Source of the DNA: Trema orientale
Lineage: Eukaryota > Streptophyta > Magnoliopsida > Rosales > Cannabaceae
Direction of reading: 5' to 3'
DNA length: 64,000 nt
Assembly: GCA_002914845.1 (NCBI GenBank)
Contig: JXTC01000048.1
Location: forward strand, 1,299,997 to 1,363,996
In this document: positions 51,297 to 62,860 of the stretch, piece after piece
How positions within the stretch are numbered: position 1 is the first letter of the stretch
How the letters are laid out: the number at the start of each line of letters is the position of its first letter
The notes under the pieces: model-generated
What the model saw: the letters and a program-made list of their open reading frames with translations, nothing else
What the model was told of the DNA's origin: nothing
Databases searched by the model: none
Translations under genes and position numbers: made by a program

Positions 51297-54200
51297 TGTA
51301 AAATTCTATTTTTTTAAATGGGCAAATTGGTCATTTGACCATCTTTAAAAAAAATTAATTAAATATATATATATGCACGTCTCTGTCTCTCTCTTCCCTG
51401 TCCCTTCGACTCACCCTTCTCCCTCTCTGTTCTCTCGCTTCCTCTCGGCCGAAGGAGGATGAAGGAACGTCGGAGCCGCTACGACCACCGTCTGGCCAGC
51501 CAGACCAAGGATTAAAATGTCAGTGTCGATGTCGATGTCGAAGTTTTATTTTATGGATATTGTCAAAGATATTGTCCATGTCGAAGATATTCCGAAAAAT
51601 ACCGAAATTTGGGTTAAAACTCAAAATTTTCAAGAAAAACTCTAAAAAATGCTAAAACAAGTGATATTGCATAATTTATACAAGTTTTTATTAAAAAACA
51701 AAACCTGTTTATACTTTATAAGACAATAAAATATACGTATCTAGTAGAAAAAAGATCAAATTTTATTTTATAGAATAAGTTTAAAATCAGAATATATATC
51801 ACACTATTTTATTTAATACATCTCATATAAATATCTTACAAATTCTAATTAGTTTTAAATTACATTGAAAATAAATAAAAATCATTGATAATATAGAACA
51901 GTTTAAATACATTCAATATCAAAACGAGTTTCAATGAGATTGAAAGTTATAAGAGAAATTCCCGTCTTGGTCCAAAATTTCTTTCAAAGATTATGAGAGT
52001 CCTTTGTAGAGATTTCAAAATAATAAATACAAGTAGTGCAAATATTTTCATTAAATATAAGTAATTCTAAAACTTTGTCGATAAACTGTAAAGAGAGAAT
52101 TATGACTTATTTTTATATTCTTTACTACAATTTTCTATAAAAAAAAGAAAGAAAAAAAAAAGACTTAGAAAAAACTTCGACATTTCTATCGACATTTCAA
52201 AATGTCGATGAGATTGTTGCGATAATGTCTATAAATATCTCAATATTAGCTCATTTTTTGCCAACATTTTACCAATATCGACATATCCTCGACATTATCG
52301 ATATTTTATGGATATTTCACGGATATACGGGAAAAAATATCTTTCCACCCTATATCGATGTTGAGACTTCAAAATACGGATATTGTCACGACAATGTCGA
52401 TAAATGTTGTGACATTTTAATCCATAAGCCAGACCCCCGGTAAAGTCCTCTCGTGCCGTCAGTAGCCCGTTCCGCCCGTCCCCGGTCACCGCCGAGCTTC
52501 CGATTGCCAGAAAATGCCATAATGGCTGTGTGGAGTTTTGAATTTCCAGCGTCGTTTCGGGCCGTTTCAGCTCGCGTTATTGGGCTCGTTGGGTTCGTAT
52601 CGTCGCGAGGAACCTTAAGGTATATATCTCGCGACCCCATTTTGCCCAGTTTGAAAGTTGCCATTTTTGTCTATTTTTGAGCTCGAGTTTGACTTTTAAT
52701 TCGACTGTTAGATTGTGTTGTTGATGTTATTTTTGGAATGTACTCGAAAAATGATGAAGTTTGATATATATATATATATAATGACTATATTTGGTGACCG
52801 GCACAAAAAACGAAATCTAACGGCTTAGATTTTGTCTAGTTTTACGTGCCACCAGTCCGGTGTCGGTCCAGACCCGAATTGGTCGAGTTATATGTCTAAC
52901 TTAGCTATTTTGGACATTAAGAATTCAATGGAGAGGTCCACTCACTGATTTGAAGCTCCATTGAGAAGTTGATTTTCCCAAAGTAAGCGATCGAGGACGT
53001 GGAATTGGTCCCCGACCCTCCAAACGATCGTCCAAGGGCACCTTGAAGATCCAATAGCGTGGTATCGCTATTCTAGTGAGGTAGGGACTCAGTTACCTTT
53101 GTTTTACATCGTTTTTGATTAAAACTTAATTTCTGCAACACACGATGATAAATGTGATTTTTGAAATATTTTGGATATATGTGATGTAATTGAATTGTAT
53201 AATATATATTGGATTACTCTAGGACTATTCTGAGTGCAGCCTATTTTTGGATATGTTAAAATAGGGCCGTCATAATGCCTATTTATCTATAAAACTTAAT
53301 TAACTATTTTATTAAAAACCAGAGTATTATTTGAACTTAAATCACTGCATGGCTATTTTTACACATCAGTTCAGAGTACACGTGTCATAGGATCACATAT
53401 GAGTACCAAGTTAGCATCATGGGATTTTTACAGTGTGGCGCTGCGGCCCCACTGATGGTGCAGAGTCCGTGAACGGGGTATTTCTTCTGATTACCTCCCC
53501 ATTTGATAGGCGTAGGTAATGCGATTGCCCCTCCAGGTTTGGTAGGCGATACATAGGTGTCCCTTCCGGTTATGGGCTAGGTGTCAGGCAGGTTGTATGG
53601 CACACATAGCACCAACATCCTGGTTTCCATTGATGAGAGGTGGTGAACTCATGGGTATGGGTGGATTTGTGTCATGTGTTTATGGACTGATTAGTTTTCA
53701 GATATCATGCTTTCTATATATCTATATATATGTATGTGCAAACAAACTATTGGTTTAGATATTTTTATGTATATATGCACATATAGTTTTGCAAAAGTGT
53801 TTTGGATTAAACTAACCATGGAGGGGGTTTCCATCACTAAAAAGATTTTTAAATGAGGTAACAGTTTCTCTACTGAGCTCTCGAGCTCACCCTTCCTGTT
53901 TTCCTTCCTTTCAGGTGGTTGCTTATTCGACTCAGTTATCTCGACGGCTGGGTAAGTCGCTTGGCTTACGTTTACGGTCTTATTCCTATTTCTCTTCGGT
54001 TGGTCCTTATACCCTGTCCTATCTTTTTTCAATTCTAACTATTTAGTTAAGTTTGTTGTTTCTGCTAAATGAATGTATGAAAATGTTATTACTACTATTT
54101 GAGGATTTAGTATATAAATGGGACATTATAGTTCCCAAGGAGCATATTTTCAAAGTTTTAGGTACTTGGAGTTTTGACTAACTCTGTAAATTAATTTTTG

Positions 54201-54481
54201 GACTTTCTGACTCGAGATTTGCGAAAAATCAATCCTAGATTTTTATTAAACTAAGTTTTTGTACAACTTAACTATGTTTTCTTGAATCTTAATCGGTATT
54301 TCTTTCTTGATAAACTAAATTAAAGATGAGCTCCCTTTTTACATAAAGTTTCTAATGATTTGAGGACTAAAATGGAACACCCAAGTACTTGATTTCTTCT
54401 AAATTTTTACAAATTTTTTATTTATCTTTATTTACACTCAAAATTACTTAAAGTCACGGTCTTGGATTTTCGGTCGTGACA
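51297..54481 (+). mobile_element. LTR2 of the LARD-like element (3185 bp, about 2256 bp without its nested MITE)
   Basis: It begins TGTAAAATTC and ends GGTCGTGACA, followed at 54486 by TGATATCAGAG, a one-mismatch tRNA-iMet primer-binding site. The 5' part matches LTR3 from 58619 and the 3' part matches LTR1. A GC-richer patch with CT-rich leader sequence (51372-51520) may be the promoter-downstream region. A 920-bp MITE interrupts it at 51507-52426. Confidence 0.82.
51507..52426. mobile_element. MULE-like MITE nested in LTR2, 920 bp, 9-bp duplication
   Basis: Termini AAGGATTAAAATGTCA and TGACATTTTAATCCATA, flanked by the exact 9-bp direct repeat AGCCAGACC at 51498-51506 and 52427-52435. LTR3 (near 58815-58830) shows the uninterrupted site. 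The interior is rich in repeats of ATGTCGA/TCGACAT words in both orientations. It has no coding capacity. Confidence 0.88.
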
Positions 54482-57400
54482 GAATTGATATCAGAGTACG
54501 GCTTTAGATCCGTCTAGGATCATGCCTGTGTTAATTTTTAGATTTTAAAGATATTTTAGAAATGGTTTTGACAAATACCTCATATATTACTTGGGGACTG
54601 GCTAGATAAGTTACTTTTGCTCCTGTTCCTTCCAAGCTCTGTCTTAAACCTCTCCAAAGTGAAATTCTAGTGTCTTTGGGATGCTGATTTTCTAAGAATT
54701 TTAGTCTCGGATGTGTCGGATTGACATGGGACTATTGAATTCTACTCTTAACATAATCCCTCGCTTCGAATGGACGTTTGTTCTTGCACTAATCTATCCA
54801 TTTGGATTGTAGGCTACATGAACCTCGTAGGTTCTGATGTAGCAATTCGGTATCTTGCATCTTAGTTATTATGTTTTAATTGTCTTATGGATTGTCTATA
54901 TGTTGTCCCTCGGATTTTGTTATCACTTTTGTTTGTAGTATTTGATTGTTGTTGTATTTTCTTGGGAATTTTTGCTTGTGATATACTGATTTGGTGTTTG
55001 CACTTCACTGATGTGGCTTGACTTTATTAGTGTTTATTAGACTGAGATATTACTTTCTTAGAATTGATATCTTCGTGATCACCAGATTTGGATACACCGT
55101 GACTTGGTAATATATATGCAGTGTCTGTGTTGATGATACTTTTTGCATAGCATACTCATTGATTAAGTAATTAGTTTGATAATTTGAGATATTATTTAAC
55201 TATAGTGATTGTGTAGGCCGAACGAAGGAAAAGAAAAAAATAAAGACTGCTGCAAAAAGCTGATTATTATTCACTTGTAATAATAGAGAAATATGGTGTA
55301 CTCTCTTTTATAGAAAGGAAACCGTGTACAGGGAAAAAAACGTGTTCAGATTCCTATAAATTAGGAATTGATAAATACAGCAAATAAAAATAAAAAATAT
55401 ATCAAGCCCATTGAAAAGAAAATACTCTCTTTTATTTTGTATTATGTTGATTTTAGACCATTGAAAAGAAAATTTTAAAAATCTGGGTAGCTTCGGATTT
55501 TTCTTTTAACAAATATACCTAACAAGCCCGAGAATGGTCATCTATGAAAGTAATAAACCAACATTTACCGAAGACATGTGTAATGCGAGAAGGACCCCAA
55601 ATATCACTATGGATTAAGGAAAAGGGTTAAGATGCTTTGTAAGGTTTAGGAGGAAACACAGTGACATGTTTGTTTTCAAAGAGATCTTTGTATTTGACCA
55701 AAGTGACATGTTTGTTTTCAAAGAGATCGCGAACATTTCGGCATTGGTTAGGTGAGAGTAATACACTTTTTTTCAAAGGAAGTATTATTTTAAATTAATA
55801 TGTCACTTTGAGACTAAGCCTTGTGAAACTACCAACCTATTTGTATATAATAAGATTTTATTTTACATTAGGTGGTGTTGATTTGAAGGACCTCTAGACC
55901 AAAGTAATTTATTTTTATAAATGTATATGCATAAATCAAGCTTTGCAAGTTCATTTTTAAACTTTAGATTTAGTAGATTACTAAATATTTTTCAGCCCCT
56001 ACTTAATACTTGATTTGAGACCAAATGAATGCTTTTGAAAATTGACTTACAAGTTTACAAAAAAAAAGGATGTAAGTCACTTAAGAAAAGTTTGAAAAAA
56101 AAAATATTTACAAGTTCGACTACTCGGTAAACTTTGGTGTGGATTGAAAATAATTTTGTGGGGAGAAATCTTTAGCTTCATACATGTGTTTGAAGACTTA
56201 TGCATATAATTTCTCTAGAATATATTGCTTAGAGGATAGAAACTTGACATGATTACTTGCGTTATAAAAATCCTTATTGGGTGAAAACGTTTGAATTGAG
56301 AATTATGATTTAAATCCTATGAAGCTTGTCACTTATGTCTTGCGCACTTGATGGTCCAAATTGTATATTTCTTCTAAGTTTTCTTTGATGTGGTTAATCT
56401 TGTTAGTTAATGCATGGTCCCTTGGTGTTCGTTGGATTTTTGAGTCATTATGATTCACGTTAACTTGATTTTCACGGTTTGAACAAGTTGCATTAGATTT
56501 TTCAGAACTTGTCATAATCGGATTTTGGGCATTGTGTGATTGATTTTAACCAATCTCTCTAGTGTTGGGAAGACTTGGGACGAGAATGAAATTTAGATTT
56601 TCAAATCAATGAATGGCATTGGGTTACATGCCTTGACTTTATATTTGATGGGTTTTTGAGTTGTGCATATTAATGCGTAATGCTTTTCTTGAAGGTTTAA
56701 TTGTAGCTTTCCAATTCATGGAGTTTATGTATATATTAACTAGTTGGTTATGCCTAGTATAAATCTCCATTAACTATTAATGTTTATTTGGAAAGGTTAA
56801 GTGAGAATTGGTGTTTGTTTTAACCATTTTGAGAAAATATTTTGACAATGTTTCACACTTTAATATTTTCTAAACTACCCTATTTTCCTTAAAGAAAAAA
56901 AAATGAAGTGTGAACTTTCAAAGTTTTTGAGAAACTTGTTTAATTTTTTCGGAGAATATTTTAGAATTCTACAAAAAATATCCCATCGTGTTTGATTGTG
57001 ATATGGATTGAGGCCCAAATGTTTTATTAGTTTTGAAAGAAAAATCGACTGTGGTGATTTAAATATGGCCTTGTTTATCATTTTACCAAGTAAGTGTAGA
57101 TTTCGTAATAAATATTTGTTTTATTGTGTATATGGAATAAACTATTTTTCACACATTCCTGGTTGATTTTAAGAAATGGTTATCATGTATAACTCATCTT
57201 TAATTTAATGCTTGTGAATATTAGAGATTTTCATCATATATGCATAGAATAGAACTTTTTCTAAATGTTAATGTTGAGTTGAATATAAATCCCTTATTTT
57301 TGTTTTAACTACATAATATGGTTATTGTTATATAACTAATGATACTTGTAGCGAGATTACTCATGGATTTTTCCTTAAGAGTCGTTAGACTCTACGGTTA

Positions 57401-58618
57401 TATTGTAAAAGGGTACTCGAAGTTCAGGTTTGGTTTACTTTTGGCCAGGGAGAAACCATATTTTGAACTAGTGTAGTATTCCTAGGCTCCAACACTATTT
57501 ACATCCAATATTTTCAAAAATATTTTCAAAAAAAAAAATTTGTTTTCATTAAAATTGAAAATAGGTTTCATGGAAGATAGGCGTTACTCGAGGATGGTAC
57601 TAGACAGCTTATCCTATTAGAACCTTCTTTCTGGGACATTAAGCATCGATTTCAGTTATGTGCTTATTTCTAGGACATTGGATTGTGTTCATGGAGTTTT
57701 TCTCTATATCAAGGACTTGTCGAGTCTTTGGATCAAAATTCGCTTTGGTTTTCTTGATGTGGTTTTACACTGGATAAAAGATTTGAAATGCTTTTGAAAC
57801 TTCTCATGGTTTGAATACTTGTATTTGAGATTAAAGTTTGCACTAATGTTTTTACTTTGGTTAATTTCAGTTTGGGTGCTCTAGTCTTGTATTTGTCTAG
57901 AAGTGATTTATGTTTTGTATTATTCCTCACTGTATTCGGAGAATGGAAAATGGTTGTGAACCATTGGACTCTTTTTCTCATCTTCAATCTCTAAACTCAT
58001 TTTTCTTGTGTAGTGTAACCCAAGGATCCTTGTTCTTCATCTTAAACTCTATTAGATTATGTTATGTGCTTGAAAAGGGACTCCTGTTAAGAGCCATTGA
58101 CTCGGAGATTGTCTAGGTCTAGGTTCTAGCTACAGACAAATGGGTATGTCCCAGGAGATTATTGATCTGGCATGATCAAGGGGACAGTATACTTATATCT
58201 GATATTTGGTCTGCTATTCTAGTTTGGTGCTTTATAATCGGTGTTCAGAGTCTTGTGTTCCAGGCTTCTTGTCATGGTTATCATCATTATCTTTTGATCA
58301 CCTACATACTTGAGGTTGTCGTTTCCGACTATGGGTGTTAAGATTCTTGTACCTATTATTGAGCCATCTTATATTATCGTACCTCTTCAGGCACACCCTT
58401 ATCCTATACCATTGTGCGAGTTAGTATGATGGTGGGGTTCTGATGCTAAGTGAGGATTATCTATTTCACTCACTTTCATTAACAAGCATTCGATTTAATA
58501 CTTTTAAATTCTATAGTCAAGTGTTCACTACACTTCTAGTGACTATTTCTTACAATCCTATTCATACTATCGGTTTGTACTTGAATTTCGGGATGAAACT
58601 CCCTTAAGGAGGGGAGAA
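54482..58618 (+). mobile_element. LARD-like internal region, unit 2 (4.1 kb, non-coding)
   Basis: Runs from the primer-binding site at 54486 to the polypurine tract AAGGAGGGGAGAA at 58605-58617. It contains the 57074-57747 block that unit 1 has lost to later insertions. No gag, protease, RT or integrase of its own is visible. The only pol-like match is a foreign copia scrap at 55517. Confidence 0.8.
55210..55690 (-). mobile_element. Copia fragment with integrase scrap inside unit 2
   Basis: This block replaces the unit 1 sequence at 42640-42780. On the minus strand at about 55650-55517 the frame reads PFSLIHSDIWGPSRI then FITFIDDHSRACWVYL, the start of the Ty1/copia integrase core with its first two catalytic-region Asp residues. 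One stop interrupts the upstream part (PYKAS). A 27-bp direct repeat AGTGACATGTTTGTTTTCAA... occurs twice at its right border (about 55661 and 55698). A remnant, not functional. Confidence 0.7.
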
Positions 58619-60011
58619 TGTAAAATCCCAGTTTTTTAATTGGGCAAATGGTCACTTGACCATCTTTAAAAAAAATTAATTAAATATATATATATGCACG
58701 TCTCTGTCTCTCTCTTCCCTCTCCCCCCGACTCACCCTTCTCCCTCTATGTTCTCTCGCTCCCTCTCGGCCGAAGGAGGATGAAGGAACGGTGGAGCCGC
58801 CACGGCCACCGTTCGACTTGCCAGACCATCGGCGAAGTCCTCCCGTGCTGCCAGTAGCCCGTGCTGACCGTCCTCGGTCACCGCCGAGCTTCCGATCATC
58901 GGAAAACACCATTAGTGGCTGTGTGGAGTTTTGAATTCCCAGCGTCATTTCAGGCTATTTCTGCTCACGTTCTTGGGCTTGTTAGGATCGTATCATCGAG
59001 GAGAACCTTAAGGTATATATCTCGCGACCCTATTTTTCCCGGTTTAAAAGTTGCCCTTTTTGTCTATTTTTGAGCTCGAGTTTGACTTTTAATCCAACCA
59101 TTAGATTGTATTTTTTGATGTCATTTTTTGAATGTACTCGGAAAATAGTGAAGTTTGATATATATAATGACTATATTTGGTGACTGACACGAAAAACGAT
59201 GTCTAACGGCTTATATTTTGTCCAGTTTTAAGTGCCACCGGTCTGGTGTCGGCCTGGACCCGAATTGGTCGAGTTATATATCTAACTTAGCTATTTTGGG
59301 CATTAGAAATTCAATGGAGAGGTCGGCTCTTTGATTTGAAGCTCCGTTGAGAAGTTGATTTTTTTCCAAGTGATCAGTCGAGGGCGTGGAATTGGTCCCC
59401 GACCCTCCGAACGATCGTCCAACGGCACTTTGAGGATCTAATAATGTAGTATCACTATTCTAGTGAGGTAGAGATTCATTTACCTCTGTTTTACATCGTT
59501 TTTATTAAAACTTAATTTCTGCAACACACGATGACAAATGTGATTTTTGAAATGTTTTGAATATATGTGATATAATTGAATTGTATTATATATATTAAAT
59601 TGCTCTGGGACTTTTCTGAGCCCAGGTTATTTTTGGATATATTAAAATAGGGCCATTATGCTGCCCATTTTTTTATAAAACTTAATTAGCTATTTTATTA
59701 AAAACCAGAGCATCATTTGAACTTAAATCACTGCGTGGCTATTTTTACACATCAGTTCAGAGTACACGTGTCATAGGATCACACATGAGTACTAGGATAG
59801 TATCATGGGAATTTTACGGTGTGGCGCTGCGGCCCCACCGACGGTGCGGCGCTGCGGCCCCACCGACGGTGCAGAGTCTGTGAACCTGCGTGGGGTATTT
59901 TTTCGGATTACCTTCCCATTTGACAGGTGTAGGCAATGCGGTTGCCCCTCCCCCTCCGATTATGGGCTAGATGTCAGGCAGGCTGTATAGCACATATAGT
60001 GCCAACATCCT
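58619..60011 (+). mobile_element. LTR3 of the LARD-like element, 3'-truncated
   Basis: It begins TGTAAAATCCCAG and matches LTR2 without the nested MITE, up to GCCAACATCCT at 60001-60011, where a minus-strand copia LTR starts. A 25-bp GC-rich direct duplication (GGCGCTGCGGCCCCACCGAC...) at about 59823-59872 is absent from LTR1 and LTR2, so it is a private tandem duplication. Confidence 0.8.
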
Positions 60012-60013
60012 AA

Positions 60014-61815
60014 TGGAAAAATTGACCTAACACTTAGAAAAATCATGCATGCATGTAAATATGGAAAATACATGATCATATAATGAACGCAACAGAAAAA
60101 TTAGCGGATTTAGGTTTTAAAACTTTTACATGAAAACAGTTTTTATAACCATATAACATACATGCATCATATCCAGGATCATGTACAATATAAATCAAAT
60201 CTAGATACAAAACCCTAGAGATGAGATTAGGATTTACCTCTTGTAGTGTGTTCCTCCTTGATCTCCTTGTTGATGGTGATCAAACCTCCAACCCTAGATC
60301 TTCTTGTCTATGCTTTTGCTCTTGGTTGAAGAAGTGAGTGGGCACTAAGTCGAAACCTACGTTGGAGAAAGATCAAGAACACCTTCATGATCCTATAGAA
60401 CACCAGGATGTGAGATGGAACTGTGAGATGGTAGGAAGCTTTTTCTCTCTTACTTAGCCTAGGGTGGCCGATTTTCTCTCTCTCTCTCTCTCCTTTGGTA
60501 TGCGTGAAGCACCTCTTGTGTTTCTGTGCAGTTATTTCTCTCATATATCTTATATATATGGGACCCAAAACTGCTAACCCTAGTCCAACTAGGATTGGGT
60601 TTGTTCTCCAATTTGGGCTTTGGGTATATTTTTATAAATATGTCCAACTTATGTAACTTATTTATAAAAATACCAATTTCTGTATAGAATCATTATTTTA
60701 CACAGTTTCATGAAACTAATTTCATGAATACCACCAACCAATTAATGAGCTTAATTGAGCTAGACAAGGGACCTAATGGATCCAAATAATCTAAGCTCCA
60801 ATAATATGATAAATACATAATAATTCTTATTATAGTATTTATATAAATATTATTAGTAAAGGGGACACTCCACTAAAGGCCCAATACTGCACTCTTAGAT
60901 TAAATGTCATACTTTTTATAGAGATTTAATCAACTAACCTTGATTAACCTATACATCTAGCATATTCTATACCACATATAGAATCCCTATACAATGCCAT
61001 AGTTGGATGGGTGAAATTACCGTAATACCTCTCCAACACTTATTTACCTTTAAGTTACTATCTTTCTATCAAGGAATAATGTTGTCGATAATTTTGTTCT
61101 CAATGGCCATTTAGACAAAATTATCAACCAATTCACAAAGTGAATATTAAGATCTTAGATTTAATTATTCCATGAATCTTGAAGGAACCTAAAGTGGCAT
61201 TAACGTATAGTGTCCCTAAACTATTTGGTGTTCCCATCAATTCATAAGCCATAACTTCCAATATGCCAGAATTCGCCTCTAATTTCACTGAGGCTAGTCT
61301 TTTAACAAATCAAAAGATTATAACCCATGAAAGCAAGTCCAATCAAATATCTAGGATTAAGATCTATATGTTAAGAGCTAGTTTGTGGTAATATAAGAAT
61401 TGAGTTACGGCACTCTAATTCTTTATATTACCTGGTCTAGTTCAATATACATAACTTATTTATGTTGTATTAGTGTTTCTATCACAAGTCAAACACTTCA
61501 ATGATTTGAGACACATCATTCTCGTTAAGATAGACAAACACTACAACCTATAGTAAATAAAGTATTCCATCTTTATTTACAGATTGTGAACTACTTCATT
61601 TAGACTTGGATAAAGAAATAAGTCTCCCAATAATTAATACTTAATCAAGTTTGTTTCCTTATACACATATAAAGTCATGGAATCTTTTTCAGATAAATAA
61701 ACTATTCAACTAAGAAAGTTTAATCTAGCAAATATCATAATTGCATATAAGAGAAAGTTGTTTATGCTAAAAGGGTAAAATTGGAAATATACTTTATGGG
61801 AAAAATATCCCAACA
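60014..61815 (-). mobile_element. 3' LTR of a Ty1/copia retrotransposon, 1802 bp
   Basis: On the minus strand it starts TGTTGGGATATTTTTCCC (61815) and ends GGTCAATTTTTCCA (60014), with TG...CA ends. It is directly preceded by the polypurine tract AAGTGGGAGAT (61826-61816), the classic copia PPT-LTR junction. A TATA stretch (CATATATATAAGATATATG, near 60560-60542) followed by leader-like sequence is the likely LTR promoter. It lies against the truncated LTR3. Confidence 0.82.
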
Positions 61816-62860
61816 ATCTCCCACTTGTCCAAAAAGCAGTTACTCAAAATAACATACTAAAAGCCTAAAAATGTTCCAAATGACCAAAATAATAAAAATA
61901 AAAAATAAGTGTTCAACTAACAGCTTAAAAGACTAAGAAAAGAAATGAAGATCATAAGCTCTCTCTTCATCATCTTCTTGACGGACTTCTCTCTCATCCT
62001 CCAGAAAGTCTCCACTTCTGCTGATGAAGGTAGTATTCCTAGATTGTCTGTAAAGAATGTAGGCCTTCTCTTCCTTTGGATAGCCAAGCAGAAAATACTT
62101 TTCTGAATTCTTGTCAACTTCGTCTCCCATTTTTTTGCATGGGTATACTTCGCAACCCCATACCTTCAGATGTTCTAAGATCTCTACATAGCCCATCCAC
62201 ATCTAAAAAGGTGTCGAAGCAACTCTATCTGATGGAATAAAGTTGAGGAGGTACGAAGCTGTCCTTAAAGCATAATCCCAATATCTTTTGGATAGTAGCG
62301 ACTCCTTGTATATCAGCTCTATGGTATGCTTGAGTCTAATGTTGTACCTCTCAGTAGCTCCTATACGACTATGCTTATAGATAATCTCATATTCGTAAAG
62401 AATAGCAAGATTGGCTAGTGTTAGCCTCAGCAGATCTCGTAGAGAATCTATATCTCCATTTACAGCTTTAATTTTGAACTTCTTGACCGTAGTATCGTGT
62501 TGCATCCACAACTTTCTGTCAAACTCATGGATAGCATCTGGGACTTCATCGTATTTCTTGAGAAAATAGACTTGACCGAAGTCCGAATATTCATCAACAA
62601 AGGTGATAAACAATGGATGCTTGTTGTAGGAAACTACCTCCATAGGTTCACAGATATGCACATGTACGCACTCTAAACATACCTTAGTTTTCTCATAACG
62701 AGTGGCAAGACGACGCTTGTACTCTACAGGCTTCTTGCAATCTTTACAGTCTATGTCATTGCTGATATCGACTTCATGTAAGTGACCCAGCTCCATCAGT
62801 CTGCGAATTTCTAAGCATGGCATGTGTCTGAGTCACTTGTGCCAATCGATGGTGCTGCTG
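61816..62860 (-). pseudogene. Decayed copia pol: GAG-pre-integrase and integrase
   Basis: Reading down from about 62860: WHK*LRHMPC (GAG-pre-integrase HKRLGHMS motif, with a stop), CKDCKKP (zinc-binding CxxC), the integrase start HVHICEPMEVV and FITFVDEYSDFGQVYF. Then comes the C-terminal integrase block RYWDYALRTASYLLNFIPS, a stop in place of the Glu or Gln expected after STPF (62203-62205), then MWMGY and WGCEVYPCKK, and GYPKEEKAYILY to about 61933. The second catalytic region (LRTDRGGEY) is not recognisable and the first Asp of the HSDICGP motif reads His. RT and RNase H are missing. It belongs with the LTR at 60014. Confidence 0.85.
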
